DNA of 31,483 bases from IMG/VR virus record IMGVR_UViG_3300044997_000645, positions 1 to 31,483 of that record, one strand, 5' to 3'. Source of the DNA: a virus. Under the pieces are notes generated by a model. That model searched no databases. It saw only the letters and a program-made list of their open reading frames with translations, and was not told where the DNA came from. This document shows, in pieces, positions 16,967 through 24,726 of the stretch; the stretch's first letter is position 1; each line of letters opens with the position of its first letter. Made by a program: the position numbers and the translations under genes.

Positions 16967-16984
16967 CCGTATGGACAATGCAAA

Positions 16985-16992
16985 CATAAATA
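16985..16992 (+). promoter_or_regulatory. T4-type late promoter for gene 19 (CATAAATA)
   Basis: CATAAATA differs from the T4 consensus only in the first base. It lies 21 nt before the tube ATG; GAGGAG follows as a strong ribosome site. A separate promoter fits the very high copy number of tube protein. Confidence 0.75.
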
Positions 16993-17013
16993 AAGTATAG
17001 AGGAGATAACACC

Positions 17014-17637
17014 ATGGCTGTTTCATCGTTAAGTAGAATGACTGTGCCGTTGGCCAGTGACCAGAGCTCACCAAGTCAAGGCTTGTTGATGCCAAAACTC
17101 AAGTATCGTTTCCGCGTTACTTTTCAAAATTTTGGTGTAAGTCAACCTGTCACTGAATTGACCAAACAAGTTATGGATTTTACTAGACCCAGTGTTGAGT
17201 TTGCAGAAATTGCACTTCCTATATACAACAGCACAGTTAAATTGGCTGGAAAATACAACTGGGCCGATGCCACATGTAATCTACGCGACGATGCCAGCGG
17301 TGCTGTGTCCAGACTAGTCGGCGAACAACTACAGAAACAATTGGACTTTATGGAAATGGCATCGGCTGCTTCGGGCATTGACTATAAGTTCTTGACAGTG
17401 TTTGAAGTGTTGGACGGCGGCAACGGCGCAGCGGTACCTGTTGCATTGGAAACATGGGAACTGTACGGTTGCTATCTCAAGTCAGTCAACTACAACGACT
17501 TGAACTACGGCACCAGCGAAGCAGCCACTATCACTATGCAAATCACATTTGACAATGCAAATCAAGTGGCCGGCGAAGGAGTTGGTGCATTGATTGGACG
17601 CACAGTTGGCGACGTGGCATCGGGCGTAGGCAACTAA
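17014..17637 (+). CDS. 19: Tail tube protein, gp19-like
   Basis: gp19 hexamers stack into the inner tail tube. The 207-residue protein fits the family: KLKYRFRVTFQNFG (about 29-42), VMDFTRPSVEFAEIALPIYNS (48-68), KLAGKYNWADATCNLRDD, a helix with QLQKQLDFME, and VALETWELYGCYLKSVNYNDLNYG followed by EAATITMQITFDNA. It is longer than T4 gp19 (163 aa), mostly by an N-terminal extension and a glycine-rich C-terminal tail (VGALIGRTVGDVASGVGN). The strong GAGGAG ribosome site and own late promoter fit an abundant protein. It is followed 6 nt later by a second tube-fold gene. Confidence 0.95.
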   Translation: MAVSSLSRMTVPLASDQSSPSQGLLMPKLKYRFRVTFQNFGVSQPVTELTKQVMDFTRPSVEFAEIALPIYNSTVKLAGKYNWADATCNLRDDASGAVSRLVGEQLQKQLDFMEMASAASGIDYKFLTVFEVLDGGNGAAVPVALETWELYGCYLKSVNYNDLNYGTSEAATITMQITFDNANQVAGEGVGALIGRTVGDVASGVGN

Positions 17638-17643
17638 TCAAGT

Positions 17644-18858
17644 ATGACCTGGGGACAGAACTTTCTTCAGGGATTTGTTGGCGGTCGTGGATTAAAAGAT
17701 TATTCTCATGCAGCCCGTACATTTCTTCAGAACGGCTATGAAAATGCTCCTCGCCAAAAGTTTTTATTTCACGTTTACTTTACCATAAATCGGGCAGTGC
17801 CCGCTCTGCAGGCTGCTTTCCCCAATGCCGACACTGCAACAATTGGTCTCATGGTCAAGACCGCACAGTTGCCCAGCTATCAAATGACGGTCGACACACT
17901 TAATCAATACAATCGCAAACGCTTGGCGCAGACCAAGATTGACTACCAGCCGTGTGTGTTTGAGTTTCACGATGATGGCAGCGATTTGATTCGCAACATG
18001 TGGTACAATTATTTTCAATACTACTACAAAGATCCCAGTCAAGCCTATGACAATGTGACCAATCAAAACGGTCAAATGGCTACTGTGATCGGTACACCGG
18101 TTGGGTTTAACTACAATGCCAGAGACATTTACAGTCCTAGCCAAGTGGTCAATGATTGGGGTTACATAGGCGAAAGTTACAGCAGCGGAGTTCCACTCAG
18201 CGGCGCAGGCAATACCAAACCTCCGTTCTTTAGAGACATACGTATCTACGGCATGAATCAACGCAAGTTTGCCGAATACATTTTGATCAATCCCTTGATT
18301 ACCGACTGGACCCACGATACCTACGACTATAGTCAGAACAACGGTGTTATGAGTCATAAAATGACAGTCAGGTATGAAACGGTCAAATACTATACCGGAG
18401 CCATCGGCAAGTCTAGACCCGATACCAATGTGGTAGGATTTGCAGATCCTGCCTACTATGACACTGTGCCAAGTTCGTTGGCCAGACCCGGTTCGACACA
18501 AACGGTGCTGGGTCAAGGTGGCTTGCTGGATGCTGGCATTGGCATCGTCCAAGACCTACAAAGTGGTACTGTTGCTGGACAGATTGGTGCTATACAAAAA
18601 GCCGCCACATCCTACAACACATTTAAAAATGCCAATCTTAGAAGTGTAGTCAATGCCGAAGTCAACCAAGCGGTCAACAATACCATTCGTGGTGCTTTGC
18701 CGGGAGCAATTCGCGGAGCCGGTTCAAGTCCATCGAATTCGCCCTTGGGCATACCCACTCAACCACTGGCTGTCAACAGCGGTGGTATATTTTTTCCTAC
18801 ACCACCGGTGTCTACTAGAAAACCAGGATTTAACCCCAGCTTGAGTGGAGGAGTTTAA
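17644..18858 (+). CDS. Second tube-fold protein (gp19-like; possible tube initiator)
   Basis: The first 260 residues resemble the gp19 fold: QKFLFHVYFTINRAV, GLMVKTAQLPSYQMTVDTLN, then RKRLAQTKIDYQPCVFEFHD with LIRNMWYNYFQYYYKD, and ITDWTHDTYDYSQNNGVMSH followed by MTVRYETVKYY. This is the order of tube proteins, but with extra loops. The last 140 residues are low complexity, rich in Gly, Ser, Pro and Asn, including a small-residue helix (DLQSGTVAGQIGAIQKAATS). In T4 the baseplate proteins gp48 and gp54 share the tube fold and start the tube. A similar role is plausible here given the position directly after gene 19, but I cannot tell which of them it matches. Confidence 0.75.
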   Translation: MTWGQNFLQGFVGGRGLKDYSHAARTFLQNGYENAPRQKFLFHVYFTINRAVPALQAAFPNADTATIGLMVKTAQLPSYQMTVDTLNQYNRKRLAQTKIDYQPCVFEFHDDGSDLIRNMWYNYFQYYYKDPSQAYDNVTNQNGQMATVIGTPVGFNYNARDIYSPSQVVNDWGYIGESYSSGVPLSGAGNTKPPFFRDIRIYGMNQRKFAEYILINPLITDWTHDTYDYSQNNGVMSHKMTVRYETVKYYTGAIGKSRPDTNVVGFADPAYYDTVPSSLARPGSTQTVLGQGGLLDAGIGIVQDLQSGTVAGQIGAIQKAATSYNTFKNANLRSVVNAEVNQAVNNTIRGALPGAIRGAGSSPSNSPLGIPTQPLAVNSGGIFFPTPPVSTRKPGFNPSLSGGV

Positions 18859-18861
18859 CTC

Positions 18862-19227
18862 ATGACCACAGTTAACGCTACCAATTACTCCATTGATCAA
18901 ACTGTAAGAATCTTTGATCAGTTTTACAATTACGAAGCCAATGTACCTGCCGAAGAGTTTGATGCGGTATTGAGTTATTTTAGAAGTGTGTTTCTCACCA
19001 ACACCGCTGCACAAAACATGACCAACAGCCTGTTTAGGGTGGCCGAAATTAGCAACATCAGTGCTTTGGAGTTATTACAGACATTTCAACAAGGTGGATC
19101 TACAGAACCCGAAGTGACCATGCTGATGGCCTACTATCTCAATACCATACGCAGTCCTGCGACGCTATTGGGGGTTCTTTCGCCTTCTACTCCTAATTTT
19201 TACACAGCCAGAAACATTAGGGCTTGA
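18862..19227 (+). CDS. Small conserved T4-like virion-region protein
   Basis: This 121-residue protein begins MTTVNATNYSIDQTVRIFDQFYNYE. It contains a helical middle (FDAVLSYFRSVFLTNTAAQN, then LFRVAEISNISALELLQTFQ) and ends LLGVLSPSTPNFYTARNIRA. Similar proteins occur beside tube and gp4 genes in T4-like cyanophages, where they have been called virion structural or hypothetical; I know no proven role. GGAGGAG lies about 10 nt before the ATG, at the end of the preceding gene. Its stop codon lies 2 nt before the gene 4 ATG. Cotranscription with the tube genes suggests a tail or head-tail joining part. Confidence 0.8.
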   Translation: MTTVNATNYSIDQTVRIFDQFYNYEANVPAEEFDAVLSYFRSVFLTNTAAQNMTNSLFRVAEISNISALELLQTFQQGGSTEPEVTMLMAYYLNTIRSPATLLGVLSPSTPNFYTARNIRA

Positions 19228-19229
19228 TC

Positions 19230-19664
19230 ATGCCTAACTTCCGCCAAGGCTTATATACAGTAAAAAACGCTGACAAGTATATCGGTAAAGGCACTCCCAA
19301 ATATAGATCTGGCTGGGAACTTACCTTTATGATGTTTTTAGACTCAAACGACAATGTACTACAATGGGCCAACGAAAGTGTTAGTATACCGTATCGTAAT
19401 CCTCTTACAGGCAAACAAAGTATTTATATTCCAGATTTTCTAGTGACCTATCGCGGACGCAATAACACTACCGTTGCTGAATTGATTGAAATCAAACCTA
19501 AAAAACAAAGTTTGCTCGATAGTCGAGCAAGTGACCGTGACCGCGCTATTGTGGCCGTGAACTATGCCAAGTGGCACTCTGCAACGTTGTGGTGTAAAAA
19601 GAATGGATTAACTTTTCGCGTAATAAACGAGGATCAAATTTACCATCAAGGCGGTAAGAAATAA
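19230..19664 (+). CDS. 4: Head completion nuclease, gp4-like
   Basis: In T4, gp4 (formerly gp50/65) completes the filled head. The 144 residues match it clearly: YRSGWELTFMMFLDSND with VLQWANESVSIPYRNPLTGK (T4 YRSNWEKFFFEWLD...WGSETAVIPY), then YIPDFLV and a C-terminal CKKNGLTFRVINEDQI (T4 EKRGIKFRILTEDGL). IPDF (Asp70) with ELIEIKPKK (Glu88, Lys90) forms a PD-(D/E)xK-like nuclease core, which T4 gp4 shares. Length is close to T4 (150 aa). ATG 19230 is preferred over the TTG two codons before, since it leaves 2 nt to the previous stop. Confidence 0.93.
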   Translation: MPNFRQGLYTVKNADKYIGKGTPKYRSGWELTFMMFLDSNDNVLQWANESVSIPYRNPLTGKQSIYIPDFLVTYRGRNNTTVAELIEIKPKKQSLLDSRASDRDRAIVAVNYAKWHSATLWCKKNGLTFRVINEDQIYHQGGKK

Positions 19665-19681
19665 CAACCCAGCACGTCAGC

Positions 19682-19689
19682 GGTAAATA
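19682..19689 (+). promoter_or_regulatory. Late-type promoter motif abutting gene 16 (GGTAAATA)
   Basis: GGTAAATA has the TAAATA core but two changes in the first two bases. It ends 4 nt before the gp16 ATG, so a transcript begun here would be nearly leaderless. Chance occurrence is possible. Confidence 0.4.
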
Positions 19690-19693
19690 TGGT

Positions 19694-20188
19694 ATGACTC
19701 GACGTTTAGAAGAACTTTTTGATTTTCCGCCCTCTAATGCTGCTCAGGATGATGAGCCTGTGAGTATTCCTGTGACACAGATAGCACTGAAAGAAATCAA
19801 CGAAACCATTGATAAAATTGATGCCGCCTTGCCCACTGTGCGTGATCTCGAAACCGGTGATCGTGAGCTGGATGACCTGGCAAACAAAGCACAGGAAACC
19901 TTTGACGATCTAATGGACTTGGGCATGCAGGTTGACAGCAGATATTCCGCAGAATTATTTGCTGTGGCCAGCACCATGTTGGGTCATGCGCTCACGGCCA
20001 AAACTGCCAAACTGAACAAAAAATTAAAAATGGTTGATTTGCAACTAAAGAAGCTAAAAATGGATCAGGATGCAGCTCGTAATGTACCCGAATCGGCCAT
20101 GGAAACTGCTCAAGGGCAAGTACTGAGTCGTAACGATTTGCTGGAACGCCTGATTGCCACAAGCTCACAAAATAATAGCAAAGCATAA
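19694..20188 (+). CDS. 16: Terminase small subunit, gp16-like
   Basis: gp16 helps the large terminase recognise and cut DNA for packaging. The 164-residue protein is acidic and helical. Its central segment DSRYSAELFAVASTMLGHAL (about 82-101) followed by KTAKLNKKLKMVDLQLKKLK corresponds to T4 [31 protein letters not shown]. Its length equals that of T4 gp16 (164 aa). Residues 33-60 (EINETIDKIDAALPTVRDLE) form another helix, as in the family. No helix-turn-helix motif is clear. It lies after gene 4, and gp17 is 6 kb further on, so the usual 16-17 pair is separated by an accessory block. Confidence 0.85.
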   Translation: MTRRLEELFDFPPSNAAQDDEPVSIPVTQIALKEINETIDKIDAALPTVRDLETGDRELDDLANKAQETFDDLMDLGMQVDSRYSAELFAVASTMLGHALTAKTAKLNKKLKMVDLQLKKLKMDQDAARNVPESAMETAQGQVLSRNDLLERLIATSSQNNSKA

Positions 20189-20191
20189 ATA
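20184..20191 (+). promoter_or_regulatory. T4-type late promoter overlapping the gene 16 stop (CATAAATA)
   Basis: CATAAATA includes the TAA stop codon of gene 16 and lies 18 nt before the ATG at 20210. It should drive the accessory block that follows. Confidence 0.7.
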
Positions 20192-20209
20192 TCGTATAGG
20201 GATACCAAG

Positions 20210-20818
20210 ATGAAAAATTTTCAACAATACCTGGCCGAAAGCGAACGAACCTACACTTACCGAATCAAAATTGTAGGTGATGTTGCACCTGATTTTATTC
20301 GCCAGTTGGAAGAAAAACTTAAACAGTTTGACATTGTAAAAATCAGCCGGCCAAAGACCACTCCGGTCCAACTCAAACCAGCTGATTTCCCCAAGCACAG
20401 CAACGACAGTGTGACCAGTATGGATGTGGAATTTCGCTACCCGGCTATAGAGCCACAGATCAAAGAAATTGCTCGGCTGTTGTTGTTGGATCCAAACAGA
20501 ATCATCATGTTGACCACGCCGCATGAAAACAGCCTGGATACCGAACGTGAAAAAATTGAAGACCAAAACAAAGATCTGTTGACCAACACTGATTATCCTG
20601 TTCCTGACACAGAACAAACGGCTCTGAGCAAGGATTACTCAGCTCCATACAATCAACATGCGGTATTAAAAAATGCCTATCGCAGTGACTTTACTGTGGC
20701 CGGTGGTAAAACTCCGCCGGCCAAAACAACAAACGACTTGCCAATGGGCACAACCAGCCCGATGACCAAAACAAAACGCCCACCACGTCCGTCGACCGGC
20801 GCACAACCTCAAGGATAA
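20210..20818 (+). CDS. Probable head-associated protein with capsid-targeting N-terminus
   Basis: The N-terminus MKNFQQYLAES resembles the capsid-targeting sequence of T4 internal head proteins (MKTYQEFIAEA). The LAE|S step fits the T4 prohead protease consensus (L/I)-x-E. The following 90 residues, TYRIKIVGDVAPDFIRQLEE, FDIVKISRPKTTPVQ and SMDVEFRYPAIEPQIKEIAR, alternate strands and helices like a small ferredoxin-type fold. The last 90 residues are polar and proline-rich, probably disordered. Similar proteins stand near terminase genes in aquatic T4-like phages, without a proven role. Packing in the head and cleavage by a gp21-type protease are inference. It has its own late promoter. Length is 202 aa. 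Confidence 0.8.
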   Translation: MKNFQQYLAESERTYTYRIKIVGDVAPDFIRQLEEKLKQFDIVKISRPKTTPVQLKPADFPKHSNDSVTSMDVEFRYPAIEPQIKEIARLLLLDPNRIIMLTTPHENSLDTEREKIEDQNKDLLTNTDYPVPDTEQTALSKDYSAPYNQHAVLKNAYRSDFTVAGGKTPPAKTTNDLPMGTTSPMTKTKRPPRPSTGAQPQG

Positions 20819-20822
20819 TATA

Positions 20823-22847
20823 ATGGATTTTTTCTATAACCTAAACAAAAAAATAGCCGAGTTGTCAACCAAGACTGAACGAGAACAAATTGCCGAAAGT
20901 AAAACAGCCGCGGCGGTTGCCAACAGCCCATTGACCAACGCATTAGACGAAGCCAGTTATTCGGCCAAAGCTGCCAGAGCCGGCAAAGACATCGGCAAGC
21001 CAGGCAAGGCATTTGGCAAGATCGCTGCTGATGCGGGCAAGCGTTATGGAAGCAAAGCCGCTGGCGAGCGTGTAGCCGGAGCTGTGTTGAACAAGTTGCG
21101 TCATCCTAAAGAAGAAAAAGAAATGGATGAGTCAGCATTACAAGCCTATCTTGGCGACAAAAAGTATGGCAAAGCAGGTATGGATGCACTACGCAAGGCC
21201 GGACGCGAACATGCAAGCAAAGAAAAAATGGCCAAGATTCGTGCCAAGTATGACAAGATGGACAAAGCAGAAGCTACGTGTAATGAGTGTGGTATGCATA
21301 AAAGTAAATGCGAATGCAGTAGTATGGAAGAAGGCAATGCTTTCACTGGCGCACTGGCCAAGACACCAAAAGGTGGCAAGTTTAAAGTTGGCGGAAAAGA
21401 ATTTACTGACACAAGTAACCTTGAAGAACTTGACATGCGTCTGCTCAGAGGCGCACAGGATTCAATGAAAGGTAGCAATACTGACACAGAAAGCGAACGC
21501 AATCGACATAAAAAATATGGCTATCGAAATGATCGCGACGACACCGGCAACGATAGCGACTATGACGAGTATGGCAATTTAAAGAACAAGAAAAAAACTG
21601 CCGTATCAGACGGTCCTACGAAAAAAGGACGTCCTGCAAAAGAAAAGCAACAGGAACGGGTGACAGCCAATAGTTACAAATACAAACAGGGTCGTACTGT
21701 CAAGACCAAAGAAGGGCTTGATTCAGACGGCGTTATGATGACTCGTTCCAGCAACATGAGCAGCGAAAGTTTTGATCACGGCGAGGAAGCAGAATACAAT
21801 GACGAAGTCGGAATGACCAAAGACTCATTGCATACTATTGTTCGTCGTGCTAGAGAACTTGAGCGTGCTTTGCGCGATAATGAGAACATGCCAGAGTGGG
21901 TGCAAGAAAAGATCGGCCAGATCAAAGGCATGATGAGCAGTGTCACTGATTACATTATCAGCACACATGAGCATGACGCTGAACAACACATGGGTCGTGA
22001 GGATATCACGATTGAACCAGTGACTGAAAAATCAGTTAGCCAAGCACAGGCACGTATGATGGCCGGTGCTGCACATAGTCCTGCTTTGGCCAAAAAAGTT
22101 GGAGTAGCTACCAAAGTAGCCAAAGAATTTAACAAGGCTGACACAGGTAAAGACATCAGTAAGTTGCCAAAGAAAGTTAAAAAGACCGACGAAGCAAACG
22201 ATGGCAGCCCGGCCAACAATAACAAATCCGGCAACATTGTTGCCGGACGCATCGGTAAAGACAAGCAAGGCGGCAAAGCTAAAAAAGCCAAAGAAGAAAA
22301 AGTGGATGAAACCACAACCAGTGGGTCAGTAGCACCTGTGCAAAATGCTGCTCCTAAAGACAGCAAAGGCATGCAGTTTGGTAAGGGTGTGTACGAAAGT
22401 CTAGATCAACAATTCAAACAAGCCCTAACTGAAGACATGAATGTTAGTGTTAACATGAGCACAGACGAACACGGCCAACTTCACAAAAACGTCACAGTCA
22501 GTGCCGAAGGCAAGGACGCCGAGGCTCTGGCAAGACTGCTCAAAATGGCTGGGCTAGGTGGGCAAGATCAATACAAGACTGTGTGCAGTAGTTGCGGAAA
22601 ATCCAACTGTGGCTGTCAAGAAATAGATGAAAACAGTCCTGATTGGCCGACCAACACAGAAACACTGGCTGCAGATCCTAATCTACGCACCTACAGCGGC
22701 GGCTTGAACGGTCCTAAGAGCACCGGGCAAAGCACCACCATCGGCGGCGGCCTGCCTAATTTGCAACCGCGTCGGCAAACCAGTATGGAAGAATCTATTG
22801 AACTCGAACACACCCTGTTCAAGACCTGGCAGAAATATAAGGGCTAA
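20823..22847 (+). CDS. Large charged, mostly disordered protein with two zinc knuckles
   Basis: I do not recognise a named family. The 674 residues are very rich in Lys, Asp, Glu, Ala and Ser, with long low-complexity stretches such as KPGKAFGKIAADAGKRYGSK and KKVKKTDEANDGSPANNNKS. Two short cysteine motifs stand out: CNECGMHKSKCEC (near 152-164) and CSSCGKSNCGC (near 589-599), both C-x2-C-x4/6-C-x-C, probably zinc-binding. A helical patch with MTKDSLHTIVRRARELERAL (about 335-354) followed by MPEWVQEKIGQIKGMM is the only clearly folded part. The composition resembles phage internal head or core proteins that coat packaged DNA, but scaffold and tail roles remain possible. AAGGA precedes the ATG, 4 nt after the previous stop. 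Confidence 0.8.
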   Translation: MDFFYNLNKKIAELSTKTEREQIAESKTAAAVANSPLTNALDEASYSAKAARAGKDIGKPGKAFGKIAADAGKRYGSKAAGERVAGAVLNKLRHPKEEKEMDESALQAYLGDKKYGKAGMDALRKAGREHASKEKMAKIRAKYDKMDKAEATCNECGMHKSKCECSSMEEGNAFTGALAKTPKGGKFKVGGKEFTDTSNLEELDMRLLRGAQDSMKGSNTDTESERNRHKKYGYRNDRDDTGNDSDYDEYGNLKNKKKTAVSDGPTKKGRPAKEKQQERVTANSYKYKQGRTVKTKEGLDSDGVMMTRSSNMSSESFDHGEEAEYNDEVGMTKDSLHTIVRRARELERALRDNENMPEWVQEKIGQIKGMMSSVTDYIISTHEHDAEQHMGREDITIEPVTEKSVSQAQARMMAGAAHSPALAKKVGVATKVAKEFNKADTGKDISKLPKKVKKTDEANDGSPANNNKSGNIVAGRIGKDKQGGKAKKAKEEKVDETTTSGSVAPVQNAAPKDSKGMQFGKGVYESLDQQFKQALTEDMNVSVNMSTDEHGQLHKNVTVSAEGKDAEALARLLKMAGLGGQDQYKTVCSSCGKSNCGCQEIDENSPDWPTNTETLAADPNLRTYSGGLNGPKSTGQSTTIGGGLPNLQPRRQTSMEESIELEHTLFKTWQKYKG

Positions 22848-22852
22848 TCAAC

Positions 22853-23146
22853 ATGCCTATACAAGTTATTACTACCGCAGGAAATGTGGCCTGGACCACC
22901 GACAAAGCAGAAATCAATGCGGTCAGTAACGACGTTACCTATCAAGTCAATGTCACTGCACTAGGCAGTGCAACTGCAGTGGGCAATTTGTATGCCAATG
23001 TGGTCAGTGTTCCTACTGGAACTACACAAGAAATTTATGTTGGTGCTGGCAACTACTTGATAATGGCAGGAACTACATTTACTGCACGGGCACTGGGCAC
23101 ACAAAGTTCGGCGCAATACAGCGTATTCAACGCCGCAGGAGTTTAA
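22853..23146 (+). CDS. Small beta-rich protein of unknown function
   Basis: The 97-residue protein reads MPIQVITTAGNVAWTTDKAE... with many Thr, Val, Ala and Gly and almost no charged residues after residue 30. The alternating pattern (TYQVNVTALGSATAVGNLYA, then TTQEIYVGAGNYLIMAGTTF) suggests a small all-beta domain, such as an Ig-like or jelly-roll decoration protein. No cysteines are present. It begins 5 nt after the preceding gene and its stop is 2 nt before the next ATG, so it belongs to the same transcript. A head-decoration role would fit the size and composition but is unproven. Confidence 0.75.
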   Translation: MPIQVITTAGNVAWTTDKAEINAVSNDVTYQVNVTALGSATAVGNLYANVVSVPTGTTQEIYVGAGNYLIMAGTTFTARALGTQSSAQYSVFNAAGV

Positions 23147-23148
23147 AT

Positions 23149-23532
23149 ATGCGGGCCAACGAGTTTGTTGCCGAAGATCGCAAAGGTAAAATTCCTGGTG
23201 GCTATGACAATGCTATGCCCGGTGCCCATTGTATGCGAGACAACGGTGGATATGATCGTCTCAATCATTTGAATCGTATGATGATGGCAGCAGCCTGCCA
23301 TGATGGCAAAAGCAAAAAATCTGTGCCTACTGATAAAATGGATCCTGCAAGTTGGGTAGAAAAATACAACACAGCACATCCATATACACAAGAAGAAAAC
23401 AACATGATCCACGGTGCTATGAAAACAATTGGTGCCGAAAGCCATCATGTTGTTTCTGATCATCGCAGTATAGAAACTCCAGACACACATAAAATTAGTC
23501 CAATCAAAGGTTTCAAAGGTTATGGCAGATGA
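23149..23532 (+). CDS. Small protein with MRANEFVAE head and FKGYGR tail
   Basis: I do not recognise a named family. This 127-residue protein begins MRANEFVAED and ends ISPIKGFKGYGR. Its middle is rich in Met, His and Asn (NRMMMAAACHDG) and is otherwise hydrophilic. The next gene starts MRAREFVTEQ and ends ISPVKPFKGYDR but has a quite different middle, so the two share both end tags. The N-terminal tag resembles the T4 capsid-targeting sequence with a V-x-E cleavage step. GGAG lies 9 nt upstream. Its stop codon overlaps the next start (ATGA at 23529), showing translational coupling. A virion role is likely but inferred. Confidence 0.75.
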   Translation: MRANEFVAEDRKGKIPGGYDNAMPGAHCMRDNGGYDRLNHLNRMMMAAACHDGKSKKSVPTDKMDPASWVEKYNTAHPYTQEENNMIHGAMKTIGAESHHVVSDHRSIETPDTHKISPIKGFKGYGR

Positions 23533-23915
23533 GAGCCCGCGAGTTTGTAACTGAACAACGTAAGCTACCGCCAGAGCTGGCCGACCCCCTACGTTATACC
23601 TACATCCTGCCTGGACTCAGTGCCGCAGATCCTTATCGCAATTATCGATTTGGGGTAGCCATGGCCCGTGCCAGAAGCGACGCCGGAGCCGACGGTATAA
23701 ACACAAATTTTCCAGAGTGGACGCCAGAAACAGAATTTGGCGAACAAGGCGTTGTTGTAGGTATGAATAACAATATCAAAAAGGTAATTGACAAGGCCTT
23801 GGCAATGACAAAAACACCAGGCGGCAAAAAGTTGGTCAGCACTGCCGATAGTGTAGAGCCCGAGTTTGTTGATATCATAAGCCCAGTTAAACCATTCAAA
23901 GGATATGATAGATAA
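23529..23915 (+). CDS. Small protein with MRAREFVTE head and FKGYDR tail
   Basis: This 128-residue protein is almost the same length as its upstream neighbour and shares its two end tags: MRAREFVTEQ at the start, ISPVKPFKGYDR at the end. The middle differs: RYTYILPGLSAADPYRNYRF then GVAMARARSDAGADG, a segment often seen in small proteins of aquatic T4-like phages (from memory, not checked). A lysine-rich helix (NNNIKKVIDKALAMTKTPGG) precedes the tail. It overlaps the previous gene by 4 nt, and its TAA shares one base with the next ATG (TAATG). I infer that the tags serve targeting or processing; the function of the centre is unknown. Confidence 0.75.
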   Translation: MRAREFVTEQRKLPPELADPLRYTYILPGLSAADPYRNYRFGVAMARARSDAGADGINTNFPEWTPETEFGEQGVVVGMNNNIKKVIDKALAMTKTPGGKKLVSTADSVEPEFVDIISPVKPFKGYDR

Positions 23916-24001
23916 TGACCCATCCCGAACCAACCCAAGTCGCACCGTGGTATCTACGTAATATTAACCAGGCATTGGCCCTTGACGAAATCACAAACTA
24001 A
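23915..24001 (+). CDS. Mini-protein of 28 residues
   Basis: An ATG overlapping the previous stop (TAATG) opens a frame of 28 codons ending TAA at 23999-24001. It starts MTHPEPTQVAPWYLRNINQ and ends ALALDEITN. The APWYLRNIxQALALDE pattern recalls short segments seen in other aquatic T4-like phages, which is why I take it as real; this is from memory and unchecked. The tight coupling to the gene before supports translation. It ends 11 nt before the secreted nuclease gene, and its last codons contain the AAAGAGAA that serves as that gene's ribosome site only partly. Function unknown. Confidence 0.55.
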   Translation: MTHPEPTQVAPWYLRNINQALALDEITN

Positions 24002-24012
24002 AGAGAACCCAA

Positions 24013-24726
24013 ATGAAACGAATCGTATTAGCATTGTTATTGGTGCCATTGGCTGCATGGGCACAAATCAATACGCAATGCCCACAATTTACAGCAAACG
24101 GCACACCACAGTATCAGGCACTGCCCGGTGATCAAGAGTTGTGTAAGACCAACTACGCAGTGATCCACCGGTGTAGTGTCAAAGCTCCAGTGGCAGTGTT
24201 TGAGCATTTAACTGTGGCCGCAATGACAGGCCCTGCTCGACGCAAAGACAATTTCCGTCCTGATCCAGCAGTTAATCCAGGATGCGGTGCCACGTTGGCT
24301 GACTATGCTACTGTAGGTCGAACGCACGATCGCGGGCACATGTCACCAGCAGGCAACAATACACAGAATGATGACATCATGTCAGAGTCGTTCTTTTTAA
24401 GCAACATGGTTGCTCAAGTGGCCAACAACAATCGTGGTGCATGGCGTTTATTAGAAGCTGCAGAACGCCAATGGGCTATGCAACCAGGAACAGATTTCTA
24501 TATTATTTCAGGCGGCATCTACGATCCTGGTCATCCAGTAACCGGTAATGGATTAGGTATTCCTACTCGTTTATATAAAATTATTATCGAAAAGAATAGC
24601 CGTCGAGTACAAGCATACATAATGCCTAATGCAAATATCAACCCGGCCACTGATTGGCCCAATTACCAAACTACTATGTCAGAAGTTGAACGTGCAACCG
24701 GTATGAGTTTTAATTTAGGGCCATGA
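24013..24726 (+). CDS. Secreted non-specific DNA/RNA endonuclease (NUC1 family)
   Basis: The first 18 residues (MKRIVLALLLVPLAAWAQ) are a typical signal peptide, with likely cleavage after AWA, so the mature enzyme would be periplasmic or secreted. The active-site motif D106-R-G-H-M of the beta-beta-alpha metal family (Serratia nuclease, PF01223) lies in VGRTHDRGHMSPAGNN. It is followed by the conserved SESFFLSNMVAQ and NNNRGAWRLLE region holding the metal-binding Asn. Cysteines C23, C44, C54 and C91 could form disulphides, fitting export. Length (237 aa) is normal for the family. It sits in a coupled run of tiny phage genes; its stop overlaps the next start. A phage gene for an exported nuclease is unusual; destroying competing phage DNA or free host DNA are possible roles. 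Confidence 0.92.
   Translation: MKRIVLALLLVPLAAWAQINTQCPQFTANGTPQYQALPGDQELCKTNYAVIHRCSVKAPVAVFEHLTVAAMTGPARRKDNFRPDPAVNPGCGATLADYATVGRTHDRGHMSPAGNNTQNDDIMSESFFLSNMVAQVANNNRGAWRLLEAAERQWAMQPGTDFYIISGGIYDPGHPVTGNGLGIPTRLYKIIIEKNSRRVQAYIMPNANINPATDWPNYQTTMSEVERATGMSFNLGP

Noticed and set aside
17764-18552. 262-codon minus-strand frame inside the second tube-fold gene
   Set aside because: The sense strand encodes a clear tube-like protein; the antisense product shows no motif and no promoter or ribosome site.
23143-23150. TTTAAATA as another late promoter before 23149
   Set aside because: The box runs into the ATG itself, so a transcript would start inside the gene; it is probably just the stop-start junction.
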